Assembly: GCA_023434825.1 (NCBI GenBank)
Contig: JAEYSH010000053.1
Location: 1 to 21,918, forward strand
Reading direction: 5' to 3'
Length of the DNA stretch: 21,918 nucleotides
DNA from: Methanobacteriota archaeon
GTDB lineage: Archaea > Methanobacteriota > Methanobacteria > Methanobacteriales > Methanobacteriaceae
Positions 10,885 to 18,002 of the stretch are shown here, in pieces. The notes below the pieces were generated by a model. It made no database searches, had not been told where the DNA came from, and saw only the letters and a program-made list of their open reading frames with translations. The position numbers were made by a program, and so were the translations under genes. Within the stretch, counting starts at the first letter, position 1, and each line of letters starts with the position of its first letter.

Positions 10885-11784
10885 ATGGCAGATGTAAAAG
10901 AAATAAGGAAAATCAAAATAAAACCTATCACTTTAATGTCTTCTACAATTTCAGCAGTGCTTGCTTTCATAGGTGCAATAATATTTGCATTAGCTATTGG
11001 AGTTGTATCAATGTTCCTTCCACCACAGCTTGCACCATTAGGTAGCGCTTTAGCTGGTTTTGGAATAACAGCAATAATCGCTTATCCAATCTTAACATTC
11101 TTAATAGGTCTTTCTACAGTATTCTTATCGGTTCTTCTTTACAACATGCTGGTTCCAAGAGTTGGCGGAGTAAAATTAGCCATGGATGGAAACAATGTAG
11201 CAGCCCTACCGATTGTACCATTTGCATTGATTTTGTCAATTATTATGGCAATATGGACATTCATAATCGGATTATTAATCACAACTGCACTTTTACCATT
11301 AACCAGCGCAATAGGTACAGCAATACCAATGATCGCTAATGCAACAAACGGAACAGCAACAGGAGCAGGTTTTGGAGCTTTAGTAGCATTTGGAGCAGTT
11401 TTCTTCATTATCATTCTACCAATACTAGTATTCATATTCGGATTCATCGGACATGCACTATTTGCAGTATTCTACAATTACATAGCCACAAGAGCAGCTA
11501 AAATACAATTAAACTTCGAAGCATTAACCGAAGGATGGTTTAAATTAATAGACATACCAATAGTACCAGCAGCGCTTGCATTAGCTGTAATATCAGCGAT
11601 CTTTGCATTCCTTAACGGTCTCTTGAACTTGTTTGCATTTTCAGACATTACAGCAGGAATCATAAGTCTAATTGTTACAACTATAGGTAATTTTATATGG
11701 ACATTCATAATAGTTGCAATAGCAGTGTTCTTATACAACTTCCTGGCACCAAGAATTGGAGCAATAAAACTAGCACTTGAATAA
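10885..11784 (+). CDS. Six-span membrane protein made of three tandem YN-LxPRIGGI units
   Basis: Function unknown. The 299 residues consist of three copies of the ~95-residue unit seen singly at 10379 and 12138. Each unit has a basic start, two long hydrophobic segments and an end motif: YNMLVPRVGGVKL (86-98), YNYIATRAAKIQL (197-209), YNFLAPRIGAIKL (284-296). Units 2 and 3 also begin alike (LPIVPFALI, IPIVPAALA). The middle end motif has drifted most, losing the Gly-Gly. I chose ATG 10885 because AAAGGAGGTGA sits just before it, and because a TATA box at 10826-10832 would start the transcript near the other in-frame ATG (10852). No catalytic or metal-binding residues stand out. A hairpin terminator follows directly. 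Confidence 0.75.
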   Translation: MADVKEIRKIKIKPITLMSSTISAVLAFIGAIIFALAIGVVSMFLPPQLAPLGSALAGFGITAIIAYPILTFLIGLSTVFLSVLLYNMLVPRVGGVKLAMDGNNVAALPIVPFALILSIIMAIWTFIIGLLITTALLPLTSAIGTAIPMIANATNGTATGAGFGALVAFGAVFFIIILPILVFIFGFIGHALFAVFYNYIATRAAKIQLNFEALTEGWFKLIDIPIVPAALALAVISAIFAFLNGLLNLFAFSDITAGIISLIVTTIGNFIWTFIIVAIAVFLYNFLAPRIGAIKLALE

Positions 11785-11788
11785 TTTT

Positions 11789-11809
11789 AAAACCCTCACG
11801 GGTTTTTTT
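11789..11809 (+). terminator. Hairpin plus T-run terminator
   Basis: AAACCC, loop TCAC, GGGTTT, followed by further T. It begins 5 nt after the stop of the three-unit gene. It resembles a bacterial intrinsic terminator more closely than any other site here. Confidence 0.7.
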
Positions 11810-12137
11810 AATTTTTAAATAGAAATAAATGTTTTAATTAATTACAATTTAATGTAATTTTTACTGAAAATCACGCCAAAACTAAAATACAATAATATTT
11901 AATTTTACAACTGCAAATTATTTAAAATCACGAAATTATAATTGTTTCTAGCGCTGCAAAAACTGAATAAATCTTCTTTTTGGGTCTTATTTCTCAAATT
12001 AATAAAGTCATACTGACTGTTTACTCTATAATCATTTTAAAATAATTATTTAAAATTTTGCTTAAAAATGGAAAATTTAATATGTTATCCCTACATAATA
12101 ATAAATATATTAAAAAAAGTAATATCGTGGTGATAAA
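11810..12137. other. Intergenic region without a recognisable gene
   Basis: About 328 bp of AT-rich DNA between two plus-strand members of the same membrane-protein family. The right end holds TATA-like sequences (TTTAATAT near 12077, ATAAATATAT at 12101-12110) and the GGTGA site of the next gene at 12129-12133. I see no ORF with a start signal, no tRNA and no strong repeat. Confidence 0.4.
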
Positions 12138-12482
12138 TTGGTTGATAGAATAGAAGAAACAAATATTCGCGGCGCTGGAGAAGGCGCTGTAAGGCGAGAA
12201 ATAAGAAAAATTCCAATAGTGCCATTTGCATTGATTACGGCTATTATTATGCTTATATGGGCTATAATCCTGGCTATAGTAGCAGCAATATTAGGTGCAG
12301 CAGTTTTATCTATGGTTCCTTTCCCTATAAATGCAGGTCAAGCTGCAACTGGAGGAATAGTGGGCATAATTATATCCCTAATACTGGTGTTTATCGGTAC
12401 ATTCATTTTTAATGCAGTTGTTGCAGCGCTTTATAACGCTCTAGCACCAAGAATTGGTGGAATCAGAGTAGATCTCTGGTAA
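12138..12482 (+). CDS. Single-unit membrane protein, YN-LAPRIGGI family
   Basis: A 114-residue protein of unknown function. A charged N-terminal tail (~1-23, with several Arg and Glu) precedes IPIVPFALI, a first membrane span (~27-55), a short PFPINAG loop, a second span (~73-95) and the family end motif YNALAPRIGGIRV at 98-110. It is a single copy of the unit repeated three times in the 10885-11784 gene. The start is TTG at 12138-12140, supported by GGTGAT 4-5 nt upstream; no ATG lies in frame nearby. A double T-tract follows the stop. Confidence 0.72.
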   Translation: MVDRIEETNIRGAGEGAVRREIRKIPIVPFALITAIIMLIWAIILAIVAAILGAAVLSMVPFPINAGQAATGGIVGIIISLILVFIGTFIFNAVVAALYNALAPRIGGIRVDLW

Positions 12483-12488
12483 AAAGAA

Positions 12489-12514
12489 TTTTTTTAATTT
12501 TCAATTTTTTTTTT
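12489..12514 (+). terminator. Double T-tract terminator
   Basis: Seven T at 12489-12495 and ten T at 12505-12514, starting 7 nt after the stop of the preceding gene. Confidence 0.6.
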
Positions 12515-12603
12515 AATTCTAGCTTAAGCTATCTAAACTATTTCTAAAGATTTAAATAAAAAGAATTAAAGAATTGACTATTACTAAACTATTTTGTGAT
12601 TTC

Positions 12604-13017
12604 ATGGAATTAAAAAGTATAAAATGCAGAAAAATCTCAAAAGGACATGTTAAAGGTGAAGTTTTAATCACCAAGGATCCATTAAGCTTTCTTGGAGGAG
12701 TAGATCCATATACCGGCGTAGTGATTGATCAGGGACATGAACTTTACGGTGAAAACATAAGTGATAAAATTCTTGTAATTCCATCTGGAAAAGGGTCCAC
12801 AGTTGGTTCCTATGTTATATTCCAGATGGCTAAAAGTAAAACGGCCCCAAAGGCAATAATTTCTATTAAAGCAGAGCCGATTATTGCTACTGGTGCTATA
12901 ATGGCAGATATACCAATGGTACACGAGCCCGATGCCCCTATTCTAAATATTTTGAAGAAAGGAGACATAATTGAAGTAGATGCAGATAATGAAATAATCA
13001 TACTGCTAAATAGTTAA
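12604..13017 (+). CDS. DUF126 / aconitase-X swivel subunit, phosphomevalonate dehydratase small subunit
   Basis: The 137-residue protein matches the DUF126 swivel domain: SKGHVKGEVLIT near the N-terminus, DPLSFLGGVDPYTG, and the signature SGKGSTVGSY at 61-70. In archaea this chain pairs with a DUF521 chain to form phosphomevalonate dehydratase, which makes trans-anhydromevalonate phosphate in isoprenoid (membrane lipid) synthesis. The large subunit is not in this window. ATG 12604 is preferred over TTG 12574: a TATA box TTTAAATA at 12551-12558 would start transcription near 12580, and GTGAT lies just before the ATG. The gene sits between the two small-membrane-protein groups, convergent with the second. 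Confidence 0.85.
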   Translation: MELKSIKCRKISKGHVKGEVLITKDPLSFLGGVDPYTGVVIDQGHELYGENISDKILVIPSGKGSTVGSYVIFQMAKSKTAPKAIISIKAEPIIATGAIMADIPMVHEPDAPILNILKKGDIIEVDADNEIIILLNS

Positions 13018-13069
13018 TTTTTTAAAATAAAAAATTAGATTTAAAGAAAATAAAAAATTAAGTTAGTTT

Positions 13070-13486
13070 TTAGTAATCCTCGTAATAGTAGTCCCTTTGA
13101 CCTGAAGATTGTACATATTCCCCTATAGCGCCACCAATAGCGGATAAAACGCCGCCTATTAGCATTGCAAGTATTGTTAGGAATATGACCATGATTGCGC
13201 CTATAGCACCAATTGCTAGCCCTAACCCTGAAAGCAGAATAGCTACAACTCCTGCCACGATTCCTACCCCAAATAGAGATAGAATTCCAATCAAAAGTCC
13301 GCCTAAAACTCCTGCTAAAGCTCCGTGGATTAAACCACTTTCATGTTCATCTTTAAGCAAATATGTTGTTACAAAACCACCTATAATCGGCCCCAAAAAG
13401 AATAACGGGAAGAAAATAAGGGCCAAAACAATGGTTAAAGCTCCATTTACAATTGCACCAATGGCAACTGCTATCCAGTCTGTCAT
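13070..13486 (-). CDS. DUF5518-like small membrane protein, copy 1
   Basis: A 138-residue Gly/Ile/Leu-rich membrane protein of unknown function with about four hydrophobic segments. Family marks: IIGGFVTTYL, the motif HGALAGVLGG at 54-63 at the start of a long hydrophobic hairpin, and the glycine-zipper-like IGGAIGEYV near the C-terminus. It differs from its four neighbours in a polar, tyrosine- and acid-rich tail (GQRDYYYEDY). The ATG has a GGTGA site ~8 nt upstream; a TATA-like element lies at 13519-13530 (minus strand), so it has its own promoter. The DUF5518 assignment is by resemblance. Confidence 0.75.
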   Translation of the reverse strand: MTDWIAVAIGAIVNGALTIVLALIFFPLFFLGPIIGGFVTTYLLKDEHESGLIHGALAGVLGGLLIGILSLFGVGIVAGVVAILLSGLGLAIGAIGAIMVIFLTILAMLIGGVLSAIGGAIGEYVQSSGQRDYYYEDY

Positions 13487-13587
13487 TTTTTTTCACCTCA
13501 TTCTTGAGTCGGATATCATTATATTTTTAATTATTAAAATACTTATTCTGTAAATTAAAAGAGATGAAAAAACAGTGCAAAATTAAA

Positions 13588-13974
13588 TTAATTGTTATTT
13601 AGAGTTTCATCTTTAATAATTCTTTTTTCAAGGTAATATCCGATTAATCCACCAAAAACACCGAGAATTAATCCAATAACAATATCAACTGCTCCAAAAA
13701 TTATGAAACTCATGAGATCTATTCCATTTTGCCCCGAATTTTTAATTACAAACTCTACTGCAAAAGCAATTATTATAGCTATTAACGCTGCTAAACTTCC
13801 TACTAATGCCCCGTTTAAGATAGCATCCTTATAATTTTCTGCGGCAATATAAGCAACTAAAATTCCTCCTAGTATAGGGGCTAAAAATCCTATTTGCCAT
13901 ATAAAAATACTGGCGATGTAAATTATTAAGGCTGCTGTAAATCCTAGTGCAAATGCCTTTATATTAAAATTCAT
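13588..13974 (-). CDS. DUF5518-like small membrane protein, copy 2
   Basis: A 128-residue paralog with the same layout: a first span pair with FLAPILGGILVAYIAAE, then NGALVGSLAAL in the place of the HGA motif (the His is Asn-Gly here, so this copy lacks the histidine), and LGVFGGLIGYYLEKR near the end. The C-terminal tail is charged (KDETLNNN). The ATG at 13972-13974 has a GGTGAT site 4 nt upstream. It ends 102 bp before the start of copy 1. Function unknown. Confidence 0.72.
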   Translation of the reverse strand: MNFNIKAFALGFTAALIIYIASIFIWQIGFLAPILGGILVAYIAAENYKDAILNGALVGSLAALIAIIIAFAVEFVIKNSGQNGIDLMSFIIFGAVDIVIGLILGVFGGLIGYYLEKRIIKDETLNNN

Positions 13975-14060
13975 TTAAATCACCGTTTATATCCTAAATT
14001 GCCAAAATAAAAAAAATAAAAAAAATTGGTTAAAATTAGCATTTATCGTTATAATCGAAA

Positions 14061-14435
14061 TTATGCTTCGGCTTCTGCGCCACCTTGTCCTTTAATAAGG
14101 ACTCCTATAGCTCCACCAATAGCACCTATAATTGCGTCAATGATAATAGCTACGATTAATACTATTAATCCTGCTGCTGCACCTGCTGCTCCAAGTAAAG
14201 CACCTAAACCAATCATTAATATTAATCCGCCGATGATACCTCCAATAACTCCTACAAGAGCTCCATGGATTGCACCATTCATGTAATCTCCGCCAACAGT
14301 GTAACCAACGTAAATAGTTGCTAATAAGTATCCGATGTAACCGCCCCATTCTCCAAGAATCATTCCTAGAATTATTGACAGGATAATTGCTAAAACAAAA
14401 CCAATTATAACTGGTGTCCATTTAACTTCTACCAC
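14061..14435 (-). CDS. DUF5518-like small membrane protein, copy 3
   Basis: A 124-residue paralog. Motifs: GGYIGYLLATIYVGYTVGGD, MNGAIHGALVGVIGG at the central turn, and IGAIGGAIGVLIKG near the C-terminus, which ends in an Ala/Glu tail. It starts with GTG (14433-14435), supported by a strong GGGGGTGA site 4 nt upstream. A TATA-like element lies near 14487-14497 (minus strand), with an imperfect dyad (TTAACACT and AGTGGTTAA) between it and the start. Confidence 0.75.
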   Translation of the reverse strand: MVEVKWTPVIIGFVLAIILSIILGMILGEWGGYIGYLLATIYVGYTVGGDYMNGAIHGALVGVIGGIIGGLILMIGLGALLGAAGAAAGLIVLIVAIIIDAIIGAIGGAIGVLIKGQGGAEAEA

Positions 14436-14642
14436 TTTTTCACCCCCTTCTTATGTCAGTTAACACTTAATATAGTGGTTAAGTTAATAAATTTTTCTTT
14501 TTAAGTTTTAGCTCTTAAATCCACTAAATAATCCAGTAATTATCCCTAAAGACAAAATTTAGAAAAATAAAGAATACTTAAAAATAAATTGATATGAAAA
14601 TAAATGAAATTCACAAATTAATATTATAAATAAAAATTAATA

Positions 14643-14981
14643 TTATCTTTTAGATAGCATAGACCCTATAGCCCCGCCAATTATACCTAAAATAATATCT
14701 ATTAAAATATTAATTGATAACCCAACAATTTCCTCTCTTATTATGAAAAATCCGCCTATTATAACTAAAACAATAATAGCAATCAAAGCTCCGATTATAC
14801 CAATAATAGCCCCGTGAAATGCCCCATTTACTATATTTTTATTTAAAACGTATCCCACGATTATTGTTGATATTATAATACTTAAATATGAACCTAATTC
14901 ACCAATAAATGGATTTAATATTAATGCAAATATTATAACCAGAATAAAACCAAAAAGTATTGCTTTCAAGTTAATTTTCAT
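14643..14981 (-). CDS. DUF5518-like small membrane protein, copy 4
   Basis: A 112-residue paralog, the shortest of the five. Motifs: ELGSYLSIIISTIIVGYVL, VNGAFHGAIIGIIGAL in the centre, LGIIGGAIGSMLSKR at the C-terminus. It is more Ile-rich than the others. The ATG at 14979-14981 follows a weak GTGA site. The ~200-bp gap to copy 3 contains a 13-bp A/T direct repeat (14615-14627 and 14634-14646) that overlaps the stop codon; probably chance. Confidence 0.72.
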   Translation of the reverse strand: MKINLKAILFGFILVIIFALILNPFIGELGSYLSIIISTIIVGYVLNKNIVNGAFHGAIIGIIGALIAIIVLVIIGGFFIIREEIVGLSINILIDIILGIIGGAIGSMLSKR

Positions 14982-15148
14982 ATTTTCACGCTTAAGAGTT
15001 TAATAAATCATTTAATTTTTACTCTTAATAAAAATGACTGCTTTAGCTTAATAAGCGAAGTATTAATAAACTCTATATTATTTATAGAAAAAAAAGTGAT
15101 TTGTAATCTAAAAATTTGAAAAATAGAATAAATAAATTGATTTTTAAT

Positions 15149-15505
15149 TTACATTTTTCTACCAGTTATTAAAGAACCTATAGCACCTCCAATTGCACCT
15201 AAAATTATATCTACTATCCATGCAATTATCAGTGCAACACCAAGTACAGTTCCGGCTAAACCAAAGGAAGTACCTATTAACAATCCAAGTATCAAAGCTA
15301 TTATTCCACCTAAAAGACCTGCTATCGCACCGTGAACTAATCCATTCATTATGTCGCCGCCGACCATATATCCAACTACTAAACCGGCAATTATTACTGC
15401 AATCATAGGGCCATATATAGGAGAGAACAACCCGAAAATAAATGCAAGCACTATTGCAATTATAGCACCGACAACTATTGCCGTCCAGTTTACAACTACT
15501 GCCAT
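15149..15505 (-). CDS. DUF5518-like small membrane protein, copy 5
   Basis: A 118-residue paralog closest in layout to copy 3: MIAVIIAGLVVGYMVGGD, MNGLVHGAIAGLLGG, LGAIGGAIGSLITGRKM. I chose ATG 15503-15505 because GAGGTGA ends 5 nt upstream; the in-frame GTG three codons earlier is itself part of that SD. A TATA-like element lies at 15532-15544 on the minus strand. Function unknown; the repeated glycines suggest tight helix packing or oligomers (inference). Confidence 0.75.
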   Translation of the reverse strand: MAVVVNWTAIVVGAIIAIVLAFIFGLFSPIYGPMIAVIIAGLVVGYMVGGDIMNGLVHGAIAGLLGGIIALILGLLIGTSFGLAGTVLGVALIIAWIVDIILGAIGGAIGSLITGRKM

Positions 15506-15657
15506 AAATTTCACCTCATATTATTAACTTATTTTATATTTTTATTACGCATTATTAATATAACTTTCCATTTTTAAACAGAAATTAAAAAATATACCCT
15601 AAAATAACTTATATTATTAAAAAAATGATCATCAGATATTAGTACTAATTAAAAAAG

Positions 15658-16779
15658 TTAAAAAATAATACTAAATTCAGTACCATTTGTTTCATTCAGC
15701 TCAATTCTACCTTTAAGCTGGTTTACTAATTTATTTACTAACCTTAAACCTGAAGTTTTGGGATTTTCAAGTTTAGATTTGTTTGATATTCCAATTCCAT
15801 TATCTGCAACCTTAAGTATAGTATTTTTATCACTATGGTACAATTTAATAAGTATTTTACCTTCACCCTCTAAAAACGCATGTTTAATAGAATTAGTCAG
15901 AAGTTCATTGATTATTAAGCCACAAGGGATTGCTATATCAATATCTAATGGTATTCCTTCAATATCCATTTCTAGTTTGATTAAGCGAGGTTCAACAGAA
16001 TAAAAATCAAAAATATAATCAGCTAACTTCCTTATATAACATGCAAAATCAATCATTGCAAAATCTTCTGAGTTGTACAACATCTCATTAATGAGTTCAA
16101 CAGCTTTTGCCCGGGTTTGAATCTCTTGATTGAATTCTTCCTGATTTTTAAAGCCATTTTGATAATATTCCCCATCGATGATATTTATAATAATCTGCAA
16201 ACTGTTTTGTATTCTTTCCTGTATTTCATCAATTAATATCTTTTTTTCCTCAAGCGAAGCTCTAATTTCTTCTTCAGCAAGTTTGCGCTCATTAATTTCC
16301 CTTACAAGTTGTTTATTTGCTTTTTTTAAGCCTAATGTCCTTTTCTCCACCAGTTCTTCCAGATGATTTCTGTGCTTTTTTAGTTCCTCTTCTATCTGTT
16401 TTCTTTCAATGGCGTAAAAAATAGAACGTACAAGTAATCTCCCCTCAACTTCCCCTTTCATAAGATAATCCTGAGCACCTTCGTGTACAGCCTCAATTGC
16501 AACTTTTTCATCTGCTGCACCGCTGAATATTACAATAGGTAATTCTGGAGTAGTTTTTTGCGCTTTAAAGAAAGTATTTATTCCAAAACTATCAGGTAAA
16601 TTAAGATCAAGTAATAAAACATCGAATTCATTCTCTTTAATGTATTCTAATCCCTCATTTAAACTTTCAGCATGTTTCAAATTAAAACCAAAATTATTAG
16701 CATCTTTAAGCATTTCCTGTATGATTCTTACATCACTATAACTGTCTTCTATCATTAAAATTCGGGTAACTTCACTCAT
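15658..16779 (-). CDS. Receiver plus HisKA_2-like ATPase protein without phosphoacceptor histidine
   Basis: A 373-residue signalling protein without membrane spans. Residues 5-122 are a complete receiver domain: acidic pair E11/D12, phosphoacceptor D58 in LLLDLNLPD, S86 in IFSGAAD, K108 in DYLMKGE. A long charged coiled coil follows (~124-183). Then comes a HisKA_2-like dimer helix, but where the family has EIHHRVKNNLQ this protein has EIQERIQNSLQ (185-195): both histidines are gone (Q187, E188; codons CAG and GAA checked). The HATPase domain keeps the N-box IINELLTNSIKHAF with N291, G1 DNGIGI (326-331) and SGLRLVNKLV (343-352). It starts 42 bp after the stop of the FilR1-type regulator, so both probably share a transcript. 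It may sense phosphorylation through D58 and use the ATPase fold without classical autophosphorylation. Confidence 0.85.
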   Translation of the reverse strand: MSEVTRILMIEDSYSDVRIIQEMLKDANNFGFNLKHAESLNEGLEYIKENEFDVLLLDLNLPDSFGINTFFKAQKTTPELPIVIFSGAADEKVAIEAVHEGAQDYLMKGEVEGRLLVRSIFYAIERKQIEEELKKHRNHLEELVEKRTLGLKKANKQLVREINERKLAEEEIRASLEEKKILIDEIQERIQNSLQIIINIIDGEYYQNGFKNQEEFNQEIQTRAKAVELINEMLYNSEDFAMIDFACYIRKLADYIFDFYSVEPRLIKLEMDIEGIPLDIDIAIPCGLIINELLTNSIKHAFLEGEGKILIKLYHSDKNTILKVADNGIGISNKSKLENPKTSGLRLVNKLVNQLKGRIELNETNGTEFSIIF

Positions 16780-16821
16780 TCTGTTAAACTCCTGCAGATG
16801 TAAGGCATAGTATTATAAATA

Positions 16822-17634
16822 TTATAGTTTCACCTTTTCAGATAGCTTTAAATAGTAATCAAACAGCCTATTTCCCCATTCAATAGCTTCAGGGTCTTTA
16901 CTTATTAAATATTTATGTAAATCGTAAATTCCATCCGTTGAAAATAATCCTAATGCAATAAAAGTGTCAGTTACTGTAAATGACATTTTAGCATTACCAT
17001 TTATTTCCCATAATTTAAAATCTTTTTCTAAAAGTGCATTTTTTAAATTTTCTCTACCTTTTATCTCTATCCATTTATCAAGTATTTCTGAAGTTAAAAT
17101 AAGCTGAAGAGAACCTTTTTCAAGTGTTTCTTCAAATGACTCAATTTTTTGAGGAAGTAAAACTGAAGAAATATATTTAACATCAACTGAATCTTGAATA
17201 AGTTCAGCATGGACTGAATGAGGCTTCATAACATCTGTGGGCGTAGATTCCACTATACATGAGTTTTTTAAACTTCCAATATTTTCCAGTAAATATTCGG
17301 GTATGGGAGATATCTCATGCTTTAAAAATATCTTTTCAAGTTCTCCCAGAGATGTAGAAACCTTTATTAAGTTAATTAAATTCAAAGCAACTATTTTCCC
17401 TGTTTGAGAGAGTGAGTATCCCCCAGAATGTTTAAAAATTAGATTTTTTTCTTCCAGTTGACTCATTCCATGCAATATGGTAGATGAATTAAGCTTTGTT
17501 TCTTCTTTTAGATCACTTAAATTTTTTAAGCCATCATTTAGGACAATGATAATCTTTGTTCTGACATCAGAAGCTGTAAGAAACTTTAAATCATCCCTTA
17601 CATTTTCATACATTTTTAAAATTTCATTGGACAT
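16822..17634 (-). CDS. FilR1-type winged-helix transcriptional regulator
   Basis: A 270-residue cytoplasmic regulator. Residues ~15-90 form a winged helix-turn-helix (FLTASDVRTKIIIVLNDG, LSDLKEETKLNSSTILHGMSQLEEKNLI, wing FKHSGGYSLSQTGK). Residues ~125-262 resemble the DUF1724 / FilR1 middle domain, known from methanogen regulators of the FilI/FilR system. It has no receiver domain of its own. The ATG at 17632-17634 follows AAAGGT, and a TATA-like TATATTATAC lies near 17663-17675 (minus strand). It is first in a probable operon with the receiver-ATPase protein, and divergent from the SulP transporter, which it might control (inference from position only). Confidence 0.85.
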   Translation of the reverse strand: MSNEILKMYENVRDDLKFLTASDVRTKIIIVLNDGLKNLSDLKEETKLNSSTILHGMSQLEEKNLIFKHSGGYSLSQTGKIVALNLINLIKVSTSLGELEKIFLKHEISPIPEYLLENIGSLKNSCIVESTPTDVMKPHSVHAELIQDSVDVKYISSVLLPQKIESFEETLEKGSLQLILTSEILDKWIEIKGRENLKNALLEKDFKLWEINGNAKMSFTVTDTFIALGLFSTDGIYDLHKYLISKDPEAIEWGNRLFDYYLKLSEKVKL

Positions 17635-18002
17635 AGTTTAACCTTTGAATCTTAATATTATAATGTATAATATACTTTTAATTAAATTCAAACATTTATT
17701 TAATTAATTTAAACCCCGCATTTGAAATGAATTGGAATGATTTTGAATATAAAGAACTCTTCAACTAATAAAGATATTACTGAATTTTAAATACACAGTT
17801 AAACTTTTGTAAGTTTTATTTATTATTTTTTATGATTTTATTCTCTAAGACAGATTTTAACATAACTCAAAAAAATTGCATATTTAATCATAATACTAAT
17901 TTTAAGATAATTTTAAGCTATTTAATTTAAATTCACTCAAAAAATAGTTAATTATGATATTACTTATAAACAATATAATAATAACAATCTATGTCTGATT
18001 AA
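17635..18002. other. Divergent promoter region between the FilR1-type regulator and sulP
   Basis: About 368 bp with no gene. The left end holds the regulator promoter. Near the middle is AAACTT, TTGT, AAGTTT (17801-17816), a perfect 6-bp inverted repeat followed by T-rich DNA. The right end holds TTATAAAC near 17965-17972, a plausible TATA element for sulP. The size leaves room for operators. Confidence 0.4.

Noticed and set aside
11139..11447. Minus-strand open frame inside the three-unit membrane gene
   Set aside because: Antisense shadow caused by the composition of the coding strand; no start signals.
13185..13553. Long plus-strand open frame opposite the first DUF5518-like gene
   Set aside because: Pro/Ala/Ile-rich antisense shadow of a Gly-rich gene; no SD, and the minus-strand gene has SD, TATA and family motifs.
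14615..14646. 13-bp direct repeat AAATTAATATTAT, two copies
   Set aside because: Pure A/T in AT-rich DNA and overlapping a stop codon; not distinguishable from chance and not part of a longer array.
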